Assembly (NCBI RefSeq): GCF_024171565.1
Contig: NZ_JALJZZ010000003.1
Coordinates: 186,001 to 250,000, forward strand
Direction: 5' to 3'
Source of the DNA: Okibacterium sp. HSC-33S16
GTDB lineage: Bacteria > Actinomycetota > Actinomycetes > Actinomycetales > Microbacteriaceae
DNA length: 64,000 nt
A program made the translations under genes and the position numbers. Position 1 is the first letter of the stretch, and each line of letters starts with the position of its first letter. Below, in pieces: positions 7,640 through 16,293 of the stretch. Below the pieces are notes generated by a model. The model was not told the DNA's origin. It ran no database searches and was given only the letters and a program-made list of their open reading frames with translations.

Positions 7640-8677
7640 CTAGCCGATCGCCGCCTGGACCTGCGGCATGACGTCGGTGGCCAGCAGCTCGATTGACCGC
7701 ATCACCTGCGCGTGCGGGAGGCCCGACCAGTCCATCTGCAGCGCGTGCCGGTCGTAGGCCATGTGCTCGTGGAGTCGGATCATCTTGTCGGCCACTTCGT
7801 TCGGGCTGCCAGCGAAGATTGCTCCACGCCGCGCCACCTGGGTGTCGAAGCCGAGTCGGCTCGGCGCTGTGAATCCGCGCTCCGCCGCGATCTTCGTCAT
7901 CGAGGTCTTCCAGTACGGGTAGAAGGTGTCCTTCGCCTCTTGGCTCGTTTTCGCGAGAAATCCCGGTCCTGAGACCGCAACCCTGAGGTCGGATGCCACG
8001 TGGCCGGCCGCCTCTCCCGCCTCGCGGTAGAGCTTGGCCAGCGGGGCAAACTGCTCGGGATAGCCACCGATGATGGCGTAGTTGATCGGCAGGCCGAGGT
8101 AGCCCGCGCGCATCGACGACTCGGGATTGCCACCGGTGGCAATCCAAATGGGGAGCTTCCCGCGGGACGGGCGCGGAAGGATCAGCGCGTCGGTGAGCGC
8201 GGGCCGGAACTTCCCTTCCCAGGTCACCCGCTCGCGCGCGTTGAGTGCCAGCAGCAGGTCGAGTTTCTCCTCGTAAAGGGCGTCGTAGTCGGCGAGGTTC
8301 GCGCCGAACAGGGGGAACGACTCGATGAATGAGCCACGCCCGGCTGCGATCTCGACCCGGCCGGAACTCAGCAGGTCGATCGTCGCGAACTGCTGAAATA
8401 CGCGCACCGGGTCCTCGGTGGAAAGCACGGTAACGGCGCTCGACAGGGTGATGTTCTTCGTGATCGACGCGGCGGACGCCAGCACGGTGGCCGGTGAACT
8501 GATCGAGTATTCCGGCCGGTGGTGTTCGCCGATGCCGAACCAGTCGAGTCCGAGCTCGTCGGCGAGCCGGATCCGCTCGAGAGTCTCCCTCAGCTGTTGT
8601 TCGGGCGAGCCGAGTGCCCCTGTGTCCGGGTTCGTTCCGATGTCACCGAAGCTGTAGACCCCTAATTCCATACTCAT
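7640..8677 (-). CDS. LLM-class flavin-dependent oxidoreductase
   Basis: Luciferase-like monooxygenase of about 345 aa. Typical segments are the N-terminal strand ELGVYSFGD, GIGEHHRPEYSISSPATVLA, DLLSSGRVEIAAGRGS and the IWIATGGNPES loop. It would oxidise an organic substrate with reduced FMN (or F420) and oxygen. I prefer the ATG at 8677 to the earlier GTG at 8716, because the latter directly abuts the upstream stop and the conserved domain begins at once after 8677. It is last in a three-gene minus-strand operon behind the HExxH protein and the disulfide oxidoreductase. Confidence 0.85.
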   Translation of the reverse strand: MSMELGVYSFGDIGTNPDTGALGSPEQQLRETLERIRLADELGLDWFGIGEHHRPEYSISSPATVLASAASITKNITLSSAVTVLSTEDPVRVFQQFATIDLLSSGRVEIAAGRGSFIESFPLFGANLADYDALYEEKLDLLLALNARERVTWEGKFRPALTDALILPRPSRGKLPIWIATGGNPESSMRAGYLGLPINYAIIGGYPEQFAPLAKLYREAGEAAGHVASDLRVAVSGPGFLAKTSQEAKDTFYPYWKTSMTKIAAERGFTAPSRLGFDTQVARRGAIFAGSPNEVADKMIRLHEHMAYDRHALQMDWSGLPHAQVMRSIELLATDVMPQVQAAIG

Positions 8678-8716
8678 GAATACACTTTCTGACGGCGAAT
8701 AATTCCCGGCGCTCAC

Positions 8717-9097
8717 TCAGCGCGTGCGGGGGCGGGAGGCGCGCAGGTATCCGCCCTTCTCGAGCCCCGCCTCAATCTCGAACCGGTTCGTGAGCGGGTT
8801 CCGCCCGGCGAAGAAGTACAGGATCGGAAACAGCATCCCGTACCGCTGCCACTGCCGCTTGTGCACGGCCTCATGCTCGAGCACATCGGCCGACACGTTG
8901 CGGTTGGTCAGGTAACACGAGCCGACGCACGAGCCGCCCCGCCCGAACGTCCAGTTAGGCATCCCGGTGAACACGAACAAGCCGTTTCGCCGCCGGATCT
9001 TCCCGGTCGACCACAGTGAACCCCAGACGAAGCCCACGGCGGTTGCATATAGGTAACCGGCGCGGCTCAGCGCAGAGTCGATCAGCACCCCGGTCAC
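8717..9097 (-). CDS. Small HExxH-motif protein, function unknown
   Basis: About 126 aa. Its N-terminus is moderately hydrophobic (LYATAVGFVWGSLW), the middle has two close cysteines (GSCVGSC), then a zincin-like HEAVH motif with an Asp/Glu-containing segment (FEIEAGLEKGG) about 36 residues later. This pattern suggests a metal site, and the hydrophobic stretches suggest membrane association, but I do not recognise a characterised family and no activity should be assumed. GTG 9097 is chosen because it overlaps the upstream stop by 4 bp (GTGA); a longer start would run deep into the neighbour. Confidence 0.7.
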   Translation of the reverse strand: MTGVLIDSALSRAGYLYATAVGFVWGSLWSTGKIRRRNGLFVFTGMPNWTFGRGGSCVGSCYLTNRNVSADVLEHEAVHKRQWQRYGMLFPILYFFAGRNPLTNRFEIEAGLEKGGYLRASRPRTR

Positions 9098-10521
9098 TCC
9101 CCGGCCCGGTAGGTCTCGAGCAGCCGGAGCCAGATCTCGCTCATTGTCGGAAAGGCCGGCACCGCATGCCACAGTCGGGAGAGCGGAACTTCCCCGACAA
9201 CGGCAATGGTCGCGGCGTGCAACAGCTCCGCGACATCCGCTCCCACAAAAGTCACACCGAGGGCAACGCCTCGATCCTCGTCGACAACCATGCGGGCGGC
9301 GCCCTCGTATCCATCGGCGTGGAGGCCCGAACCGGAAACGGCACCCAGGTCGTAGTCGACCACGCGCGTGCGGTAGCCCGCCTTCGCGGCCGCGTCGGCA
9401 GTCAGCCCGATGCTTGCCACCTGCGGTTCGCTGAACACGACAGACGGCACTCGTTCATGATCAGCGGATGCCGCGAGGTCGCTCCAGGGGTCGGCCTCGG
9501 TTGTCGGGGCCGTCACGCGGGCGGCGATCGCCATGCCCGCTGCCCGGCCCTGGTATTTGCCCTGGTGGGTCAGCAGCGCGCGGTGGTTGACGTCGCCGGC
9601 CGCGTACAGCCAGCCCCCGTCGACGCCATCGACGCGGAGCGAATCGTCGACCGTCAACCACTCGCCGGGGGTGAGGCCGATGCGCTCCAGTCCGATGTCG
9701 GCCGAGCGCGGCGTGCGACCGGTTGCAACGAGCACCTCGGTCGCCGTGACGGTCTCGCCCGAGTCGAGCTCGATGGTCACGTCGCCAGCACCGCCGCGGC
9801 TCACGCCGACCGGAGAGCCGTGCAGCACCGTGGCACCGTCGGCGCGGAGGCGCTTCGTGACGGCGTCGCCCGCGATGTCTTCAAGGCCGGCGAGCAGCCC
9901 GCTCCTCGCGATGACGGTCACCTCGGAACCGAGCGCGACAAACGCCGTCGCCATCTCGGCGGCGACCACTCCGCCGCCGATGATCGCGAGCGAGGCGGGT
10001 ACGTCTTTCACGCTGGTGGCGTCTCGGCTAGTCCACGGGTTGGCGTCAGCGAGCCCGGGGATGTTCGGAATGAGCGCGGCCGATCCGGTGCACACGGCGA
10101 CCGCGTGCCTCGCGGTGAGCACGACCGTGTCTCCGTCGGCCGTGGTGACCTCAACCCGGCGTTCGCCGGCCAGGCGGCCGTGGCCGCGAACCAGGTCGAT
10201 GCCGGCACCCTCGAGCCAGGGCAGTGAGCCGGCGTCATCCCAGTTGCTCACAAACTCGTCGCGGCGGGCCAGCACAGCCGCAACATCGAGGGGGCCGGTG
10301 ACCGCTTCGCGCGCGCCGGCGACCCGACGAGCGGCATCGCGAGCCGACGGCGGGCGCAGCAGCGCCTTCGACGGAATACAGGCCCAGAACGAGCAGTCAC
10401 CGCCAACGAGCTCGCTCTCAACGATCACACATTTCAGGCTGGCCTGAGTGGCGTAGTCGGCGACATTCTCCCCAACCGGCCCTGCACCGAGCACGATGAG
10501 GTCATACTGCACGTCAGTCAT
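9094..10521 (-). CDS. Pyridine nucleotide-disulfide oxidoreductase (dihydrolipoyl dehydrogenase-like)
   Basis: Flavoprotein of 475 aa. The FAD-binding GAGPVGENVA is at the N-terminus, the redox disulfide is Cys43/Cys48 in GGDCSFWACIPSK, a second Rossmann motif (IIGGGVVAAEMA) binds NAD(P)H, and the C-terminal dimerisation domain carries the His...Glu pair in HAVPAFPTMSE. The CSFWAC spacing differs in sequence from the usual CLNVGC of Lpd, so the partner may not be lipoamide; a quinone, thiol or metal reductase remains possible. It heads the minus-strand operon, overlapping the next gene by 4 bp. Confidence 0.87.
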   Translation of the reverse strand: MTDVQYDLIVLGAGPVGENVADYATQASLKCVIVESELVGGDCSFWACIPSKALLRPPSARDAARRVAGAREAVTGPLDVAAVLARRDEFVSNWDDAGSLPWLEGAGIDLVRGHGRLAGERRVEVTTADGDTVVLTARHAVAVCTGSAALIPNIPGLADANPWTSRDATSVKDVPASLAIIGGGVVAAEMATAFVALGSEVTVIARSGLLAGLEDIAGDAVTKRLRADGATVLHGSPVGVSRGGAGDVTIELDSGETVTATEVLVATGRTPRSADIGLERIGLTPGEWLTVDDSLRVDGVDGGWLYAAGDVNHRALLTHQGKYQGRAAGMAIAARVTAPTTEADPWSDLAASADHERVPSVVFSEPQVASIGLTADAAAKAGYRTRVVDYDLGAVSGSGLHADGYEGAARMVVDEDRGVALGVTFVGADVAELLHAATIAVVGEVPLSRLWHAVPAFPTMSEIWLRLLETYRAGE

Positions 10522-10559
10522 GACCCGAGGCTACCGGTCACCACCGGTACTGACGAGAG

Positions 10560-11375
10560 TCAGCGCGCGAGCGCTCCGATGATTCGCAGGATCGTGCCCA
10601 TGTCGTCGGACGCGCGCTCGGGGCTTGAGGGGGCGAAGCCGCAGATTCCTGCGCCGGCGAGCTCAAACTCGGCGCGAACGGCGCCGATCAGCTCCACGAG
10701 GTGCGCGGCCGGCAGGCCGAACGGTTCAGCCCACGACGTTCCCGCAATGTCTGCGGGGTCGAGCACGTCGAGGTCAACGTGAATGTATATCTTCGATGCA
10801 CCGGATGCCTGTAGTGCCCCAATAAGTTTGGCTGGCGTCCAATCGTCAACCGACAGCATCCGTATCGAAAGATCGTCAATCACCGGTTGCTCCGCATCGT
10901 CGATCGCGCGGGCACCGAGAACGACGACGTGATCGGGGCGCAGGGGAGCGGTCGACGCGAGCTGGGGGATGCCCTGGCCGAGGAGGGATCGCAGCACCAT
11001 GCCGTCGAACGCGCCCGAGGGTGAACCGTCGGCCGCGTTGAGGTCGGGGTGGGCGTCGATCCAGAGCAGGCAGACGTCGCCGTTCGCTGCCGCATGCTCG
11101 ACCGCGGCCAGTTCAACAGCGCAGCCTCCGCCGATCGTGATCACGGGTGCCGTGGCGACCCGCAGCGCGGCTAACTGGCGCTCGCGGATGGTGGCGATCG
11201 ACGCCAACCGGTTCACTCCGGTCTCGAGCGACTCACCGGCTTCGACCGGAACATCGACGAGTACCGTGGCTGCGGAGGGCAAGTCGCCTCGAATCGCCTC
11301 GGCCCCGTCGATCAGCCGCATCGCTCGAGAAGAACCGGAACCCTGCCACGCGGGCACAACCATGAATGTCGCCAT
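10560..11375 (-). CDS. Arginase-family protein with altered metal-site residues
   Basis: A 271-aa ureohydrolase-fold protein. The motifs DAHPD (Asp107, His109, Asp111) and HVDLDVLDP (Asp201, Asp203, Asp206) keep most manganese ligands. Two usual residues are changed: the GGDH segment reads GGGC at 82-85, losing the first His ligand, and the His of the S-P-S-G-x-x-H-G motif is Asp124 (FDGM). The protein may therefore bind one metal only, act on another substrate, or be inactive. It starts at ATG 11375, separate from neighbours, with no arginine catabolism genes nearby. Confidence 0.8.
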   Translation of the reverse strand: MATFMVVPAWQGSGSSRAMRLIDGAEAIRGDLPSAATVLVDVPVEAGESLETGVNRLASIATIRERQLAALRVATAPVITIGGGCAVELAAVEHAAANGDVCLLWIDAHPDLNAADGSPSGAFDGMVLRSLLGQGIPQLASTAPLRPDHVVVLGARAIDDAEQPVIDDLSIRMLSVDDWTPAKLIGALQASGASKIYIHVDLDVLDPADIAGTSWAEPFGLPAAHLVELIGAVRAEFELAGAGICGFAPSSPERASDDMGTILRIIGALAR

Positions 11376-11510
11376 CCCCTTAGTATCCGGCAGTGGGCGT
11401 CACTTGTGGGACTCGGTGGCGTGCGAGTGTTGCGCGCTGTTTCGGCAGAAGGGCGTGTTTCCCACCGGGACAAGGCACAATGGAATCTCGAAACCCGAAG
11501 GAGGCCCGCC

Positions 11511-12257
11511 ATGCTTGACACCGCTGCGCGCCTCGTCGTGGTCGAAGTGACCACCCGGCGGGAGAACGCCCCAGAGTATGACGCGTACGTCCGCACCATG
11601 ATCGATCGCGCGGCCGCTGAAGCACGCGCCACCGGGTGGGACGTCACCCAGCTCTCTGCGGCTGACCTCGGGGTCGACGGGCTGCTGCATGCCGCCGATG
11701 ACGCCGATGCCATCGTGGTGATGGGCGGCGAAGACATCGACCCTCAGTTCTACGATGGCCAGCGCGGATACGAGGGTGAGGGGTCGCACTTCGAGATCGC
11801 GGATGCCGCGCAGATCGAGCTTGTCCGCCGGGCTGCCGAGCGGCGGCTCCCCGTGCTCGGCATTTGCCGCGGCCACCAGATCATCAACGTCGCGCTCGGC
11901 GGCACTCTGCTGCAGCACGTCGAAGCACCCGGTCATCGGGTCATCGACCTGCCCGTGGAGTACGCCCTGATCGAGCACCCCGTTCAGCTCGAGCGCGGGT
12001 CGCGGCTGGCCGAGCGCTTCGGTCGTGGACACATCCTCGTGCAGAGCGCTCACCACCAGGTTGTCGACCGACTCGGCTCGGGTCTCACCGCGGTCGGCTG
12101 GGCCCACGACGGGCACATCGAAGCGATCGAGCACGAGTCGCTGCCGATCACCGGTGTGCAGTGGCACCCGGAGGCGCTCCTCGCCCCGACCGGGCAGCTA
12201 CGCGTGCTGCTCGACGCGCTGGCCGCAGACACCCGGGCTGTGCTGCAGCGTTCCTGA
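11511..12257 (+). CDS. Gamma-glutamyl-gamma-aminobutyrate hydrolase-like (PuuD family) amidotransferase
   Basis: A 248-aa class I glutamine amidotransferase-type hydrolase. The nucleophile Cys119 lies in GICRGHQ, and His218 and Glu220 in VQWHPE complete the triad. The MGGEDIDP segment and the absence of a synthetase partner fit the PuuD-like peptidase C26 group, which cleaves gamma-glutamyl-linked compounds such as gamma-glutamyl-GABA. ATG 11511 has a strong AAGGAGG ribosome site 6 nt upstream, which decides it over an open frame running back to 11406. It is a single gene facing the PspA operon. Confidence 0.88.
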   Translation: MLDTAARLVVVEVTTRRENAPEYDAYVRTMIDRAAAEARATGWDVTQLSAADLGVDGLLHAADDADAIVVMGGEDIDPQFYDGQRGYEGEGSHFEIADAAQIELVRRAAERRLPVLGICRGHQIINVALGGTLLQHVEAPGHRVIDLPVEYALIEHPVQLERGSRLAERFGRGHILVQSAHHQVVDRLGSGLTAVGWAHDGHIEAIEHESLPITGVQWHPEALLAPTGQLRVLLDALAADTRAVLQRS

Positions 12258-12509
12258 CGTTGCTGCGTGCGCCGAAGCATCCGCTCGCCTGCTGCTCTCC
12301 CGTGCACCACGCTGACGCACGGACATCGCACCGAGAGAAGGACAATTTTCGAACCGCGATCCTTCTACGGGCGCGATTTCCTTTTCTGGCGCAGCCAGCG
12401 GATGCTCCGGCACCGCACAACAGGACATCGCACGATGATCAGGACAGAAGTGGAAGAAATCTGCCTGACAACGTGCGATGTCCGGAAAATCCGGCGGTAC
12501 CGGAAGCCG
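12258..12509. other. Hairpin-rich convergent intergenic region
   Basis: These 252 bp between two convergent genes carry no supported ORF. The 11-mer GGACATCGCAC appears directly at 12321-12331 and 12423-12433, and inverted at 12473-12483. A 7-bp inverted repeat (AGAAGGA / TCCTTCT) spans 12336-12366. Two GGATGC-type hexamers are also present. Either a terminator region or an unannotated small RNA could lie here. Confidence 0.65.
12423..12483. terminator. Long imperfect hairpin between convergent genes
   Basis: The outer stem pairs 12 bp perfectly (GGACATCGCACG with CGTGCGATGTCC). After a 4x3 internal loop, TCAGG and CAG pair with CCTGA and CTG around one bulged A, leaving a 13-nt loop. It lies 26 nt beyond the pspA stop. 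No T-run follows on either strand, so it is terminator-like rather than a classical intrinsic terminator. Confidence 0.5.
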
Positions 12510-13292
12510 CTACTCGCCGGGCGTGTACGGAGCGCCCGAGGTGATACCGGGCGTGCTCGGCGTCGCCGACACGGCGGGAGAACCGCCCGACTTGAGCGCG
12601 GCGAGCCGCGCCTCGACCTCCGTGAGCTCTCCGATGTCTTCGAGCGACTCGAACTGCGCGTCGAGGCTCGACGCGGCGAGCTCCTGCTGCCCGCGCACCT
12701 TCGCCTCCTCGCGACGAATCTTGTCTTCGAACCGGCTGACCTCGCTGGTCGGGTCCATGATGTCGATGCTCTTGACGGCGTCCGCGACCTTCCGCTGAGC
12801 CTCAGCCGTCTTGGCGCGGGCGAGGAGCTCGCTGCGCTTCGACTTGAGCTGCTCGAGCTTCTGCTTCATGCCGTTGAGGCCGTTCTTCAGCTGGTCAACA
12901 ACCTGGGTCTGCGAGGCGATCTGCGGCTCAGCCATGCGTGCCTCGTTCTCCGAGGTGATCTGGCGCTGCAACGCGACCTTCGCGAGGTTATCGAACTTGT
13001 CAGCGTCGCCCGCGTTGCCGGCCGAGCGGTACTCGTCGGCCTTGCGGCTCGCAGCGAGCGCCTTGTTGCCCCAGTCGCTTGCGGCACGCACGTCTTCGGC
13101 GTGGTCTTCCTCGAGCAGGCGCAGGTTTCCGATCGTCTCGGCGATGGCGCTCTCGGCGTCCGCGATGCTGTTGGTGTAGTCGCGCACCATCTGGTCGAGC
13201 ATGAGCTGGGGGTCTTCTGCCTGGTCGATGAGCGCGTTGATGTTCGCTTTCGCCAGCTGGGCAATACGCCCGAAGATCGACTGCTTGGTCAT
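12510..13292 (-). CDS. pspA: PspA/IM30 family envelope stress protein
   Basis: A 260-aa, almost wholly helical protein of the phage shock protein A / Vipp1 family. It begins with the amphipathic helix FGRIAQLAKANINALIDQAEDP, followed by long charged coiled coils, then a flexible Gly/Ser/Pro-rich tail. Family members coat the inner face of the membrane and maintain it under stress. The start ATG 13292 has GGAAGGAA about 5 nt upstream. It follows the TPM-domain gene by 38 bp and both are probably co-transcribed, which links the pair to membrane maintenance. No PspC or dedicated regulator is seen nearby. Confidence 0.9.
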   Translation of the reverse strand: MTKQSIFGRIAQLAKANINALIDQAEDPQLMLDQMVRDYTNSIADAESAIAETIGNLRLLEEDHAEDVRAASDWGNKALAASRKADEYRSAGNAGDADKFDNLAKVALQRQITSENEARMAEPQIASQTQVVDQLKNGLNGMKQKLEQLKSKRSELLARAKTAEAQRKVADAVKSIDIMDPTSEVSRFEDKIRREEAKVRGQQELAASSLDAQFESLEDIGELTEVEARLAALKSGGSPAVSATPSTPGITSGAPYTPGE

Positions 13293-13330
13293 AGTTCTTC
13301 CTTCCGATCGGTTGATGTATTACGACGGCC

Positions 13331-15388
13331 CTAGAAGCGGCCGCCACCTCGCCTGGAGCGTGATCCGCTCCCGCCGAAACTTCCTGCGCTGCGTCCGCTT
13401 GAGCGGCCGCCACCGCCAAATCCGCCACCGAAGCCTGCGCTCGAGCGACCTCCTCCGCCACCGAACATGCCGCCTCCGCCACCGAGCACTTGGCCGATGA
13501 GGATTCCGCCGAGGATGGCGCCCATTGAGCCGTCGCCCGAGCGTCGTCCGCCGCCCATCAGGCCATCGAGGCCGGAGCCGCCATACGAGTTTGAGAACCC
13601 GCCGACGTCGTTTTGTGCGTACTGCATTGCCTGTTGCGCGAGGTCGTTAGCGCGCTGCGCGTAGGCCAAAGCTGACACCGAATCGGATGCCTGCAGCTGC
13701 GTGGCCAAGGTCAGGTTGCGTCCGGCTTCGGCCAGGCGGGTGCGGGCTTCAGCACCAACGGCTCCTCGTCGTGTTGTGACGTACTCCTCGGCTGCGGCCA
13801 CCTGAGCCTGAGCGCTCGACAGAGACTGCGCGAGCATCGTTTGCGCGTGTCGTTTCTGCGACTCGGCGTCGCGCACTTGTTGGAGCACTCCGTCGATGGC
13901 ACGGTTGGCGGCTTCGAGACGTTGAACCATCTCGACAGGGGAGTACACCCCCTGGGCGCGGTCGGCGTCGATCTCGGCGAGAATTCCCTCGGTCGCGCCG
14001 ATGACATTAGCGAGTGCTCCCTCGGGATCGGGCTGAGACCGAGCAAGCTGCAGATCGGTCTGCAATTCGGTGCTGAGCGTCCGAATGGACTGCTCGGCGG
14101 TCTGTAGATCCGATGCGGCGTGGTCGATGGCGTCGAGGAGAATCCCGGCTTGTTTCAGCGATTCTTCGGTGGCGCGGATGCCGACCGCTGCGGTCGACAG
14201 GTCACCCTCTCGAACGTCCTGCTCGGCGGCAGCCAGCCCGGTGCTCGCGAAGCGGAGTCGCTCCTCAGCCTCCTCAATGTTGTCAGCAACGGCACCGAGC
14301 GCGGCCGGGCTGTATCTGCTCGCCAGTTGGGCAAGCGTTGCCTCGGCGGCGGGCGTTCGAGAGGAGACGCGGCCGAGTTCGGTGCGAAGCCGGACGACGG
14401 CATCCGGTGCATTTTTCTCAATTTGGCGCAGTTGGTCGAATGCCGCCGCTTCCGTGTCGAGTGCGGCGTTGGCGTCGGTGCAGAGCTGGATGATCTCGGC
14501 GTTCCAGGCACGGACCTGCTGTTCGGTGTCTGGCTCGGCATCGTCGAGCTTTTGCTGAAGGGTGAACGCTTGCGACAGAGTGCTTTTCGCCGTGGTGATG
14601 GCCTCGCGGAACGCGACAGCCGACTCTTCGCCGTACTGGGCGATGGCGAAGCCAAGTTCCTGCTCGCTCGTGCGCACAGAGTCGTCGGTCTCGATGAGGG
14701 CGCTGCCCGCCTGGCGGCCGAGATCCTCGGTGGAAATGGCGGCGAGCTCCGCCGGTTCGCCAGCACGCGGGTCAACGGCGGAAGTCTTCCTCCGGCGTCG
14801 CACGAGGACAACAATGAGAACGAGAGCCGCTGCGGCGAGAACGAGGAGAACAATCCAGACGGTGCCGCTTGAGGCGCCGTCCGACCGGCCCGGAGCATCC
14901 GTCACATCGTCGCCAGAGATGGCGTTGATCAGTCCCTGCGCGGCGGCGACGCCCGCGCCGGCCCAGTCGCCGTCGGAAAGCTGGGGAAGGATGACGCGCT
15001 GCTCGATGTCGCCGAGCTGGTCGTCGGTGACCGGACCGCCTGAGTCGCCCGAGAGGTAATAGGTGCGGGCCTCGGTGGCCACAGCCAGCAGGTACTGATT
15101 GGGTCCGAGACCGTTGTTCTGCGCCGTGGTGTTGGCCCACTCGGCCGCGTCGCTCGGGTTCTCAAAGGTGTCGACGTAGACCACCCACAGGTCCGCGCCG
15201 GTCTCCGAACGAAGCTCGTCAACGGCATCCTCAATCGAGGAGACGCCGCTCGAATCGAGCACACCTGACTCATCGAGAACCCGCGAGCTCTCGAGGGTGA
15301 CGGGCTCAGCGGCAAGCGCAGCGGATGGGAATCCCAGGACAACGGCGGCGGTGAGAGCCACCGCGCCCCAGATCGAGCGTGCCCGCAT
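13331..15388 (-). CDS. TPM-domain membrane protein with coiled coils and Gly-rich tail
   Basis: A 685-aa protein exported by an N-terminal signal sequence (WGAVALTAAVVLGFPSAALAAE). A TPM domain (TLP18.3/Psb32/MOLO-1 type, about residues 40-165) lies outside the membrane. One membrane helix (about 178-198) is followed by RRRRK, placing the rest inside. The cytoplasmic part is a very long coiled-coil region rich in Glu/Ala/Gln and ends in a Gly/Ser/Phe-rich tail (GGGGRSS-type). The start ATG 15388 has AGAAGG 7 nt upstream. Its position before pspA suggests that the coiled-coil part may contact PspA; this is inference. Confidence 0.85.
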   Translation of the reverse strand: MRARSIWGAVALTAAVVLGFPSAALAAEPVTLESSRVLDESGVLDSSGVSSIEDAVDELRSETGADLWVVYVDTFENPSDAAEWANTTAQNNGLGPNQYLLAVATEARTYYLSGDSGGPVTDDQLGDIEQRVILPQLSDGDWAGAGVAAAQGLINAISGDDVTDAPGRSDGASSGTVWIVLLVLAAAALVLIVVLVRRRRKTSAVDPRAGEPAELAAISTEDLGRQAGSALIETDDSVRTSEQELGFAIAQYGEESAVAFREAITTAKSTLSQAFTLQQKLDDAEPDTEQQVRAWNAEIIQLCTDANAALDTEAAAFDQLRQIEKNAPDAVVRLRTELGRVSSRTPAAEATLAQLASRYSPAALGAVADNIEEAEERLRFASTGLAAAEQDVREGDLSTAAVGIRATEESLKQAGILLDAIDHAASDLQTAEQSIRTLSTELQTDLQLARSQPDPEGALANVIGATEGILAEIDADRAQGVYSPVEMVQRLEAANRAIDGVLQQVRDAESQKRHAQTMLAQSLSSAQAQVAAAEEYVTTRRGAVGAEARTRLAEAGRNLTLATQLQASDSVSALAYAQRANDLAQQAMQYAQNDVGGFSNSYGGSGLDGLMGGGRRSGDGSMGAILGGILIGQVLGGGGGMFGGGGGRSSAGFGGGFGGGGRSSGRSAGSFGGSGSRSRRGGGRF

Positions 15389-15497
15389 CGGCCCACCTTC
15401 TGTTGAGGTTCGAGGTACGGTGCGAGTCTATTGTCGCGACGCTGAGGGAGTCCAGAGAGCCGCCGGGCTCGGTCATCCCAGAGGGGCACGGCGTCAT

Positions 15498-16274
15498 TCA
15501 GGCGCGAGCTAACCACTCGTGAAGAAGTGCCCCGAGAAGGTCAGGTGCCTCGTGCATGAGAGCATGACCGGCGCCATGGATGGCAGCGAATGTGGCGTTC
15601 GGATAGGCGTCCATGAGCCGGGCAGCATCGGCATAACCGGCGGTGGAGTCACCGCGACCGGCGACAATCACCGTCGCACCCCGGAACCGGACCCCATCGA
15701 CGTCAACATCCCACGCGGAGGAAATGCGCTCGAGGGCGGGCTCGTCCACGAGTGTTGTGCCCGGCGCCACCGCGTCGCGATACCGGCGTGCGGTGGCGTG
15801 GGTGTGCACGATGAAGTAATCGGCAAATCCCGCCCTCTGCTCGACGTCGAGTTCGTCGAAGGCATTGTCGTCCTCGCGAGCCACCCGATGTGGCGGGGGA
15901 GCAGTTGTGCTCGCGCCGACCGGGCAGATGAGCGCGAGCCCGCGTATCTTCTCTGATCGCATCGCCGCGAGTCCACGGGCCAGGTAAGCACCATAGGAAT
16001 GCCCGATGATCAGGACCGGGTCAGCGCTGACCTCATCCACAAAGTCACTGAGAACGTGAACGACATCGTTGTTGCTGGTGAGGCCGTCTGCGGTGCTTCG
16101 TCCCATGCCGGGCAAGTCGGGATAGATGCGCCGGTAGCCCGATGGGGGGAGGACCGCTTCGAGTGCAGCCTCAATCTCGCGGTGATCGACTCCGGCACCA
16201 TGAAGCGCGACGAGCGGCACGCCGGCGCCATGCTCCGTGTACGTGATGCGAACCCCGCGAATGCGGCTCTCCAT
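15498..16274 (-). CDS. Alpha/beta-fold hydrolase
   Basis: A 258-aa serine hydrolase. The oxyanion segment LHGAGVD, the nucleophile elbow GHSYGA (Ser93), an acidic residue after strand 7 (AGRGDSTA) and the C-terminal His in GAGHAL fit the alpha/beta hydrolase fold. The substrate is unknown, since the family ranges from esterases to lactonases and haloperoxidases. Start ATG 16274. It is separated from the TPM gene by about 110 bp and probably has its own promoter. Upstream on the other strand lies the apparent transporter remnant. Confidence 0.88.
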   Translation of the reverse strand: MESRIRGVRITYTEHGAGVPLVALHGAGVDHREIEAALEAVLPPSGYRRIYPDLPGMGRSTADGLTSNNDVVHVLSDFVDEVSADPVLIIGHSYGAYLARGLAAMRSEKIRGLALICPVGASTTAPPPHRVAREDDNAFDELDVEQRAGFADYFIVHTHATARRYRDAVAPGTTLVDEPALERISSAWDVDVDGVRFRGATVIVAGRGDSTAGYADAARLMDAYPNATFAAIHGAGHALMHEAPDLLGALLHEWLARA

Positions 16275-16293
16275 GGTTTCAGCGTAGTCACGT

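Noticed and set aside
9016-10227. 403-codon plus-strand frame opposite the disulfide oxidoreductase gene
   Set aside because: It is antisense to a clearly conserved flavoprotein, has no recognisable domain and its composition (Arg/Gly/Ala-rich) is that of a frame shadow.
10531-10550. Short TACCGGT/ACCGGTA hairpin between the oxidoreductase and arginase-like genes
   Set aside because: Seven base pairs with a 4-nt loop in GC-rich DNA and no T-run; too weak to call as a terminator.
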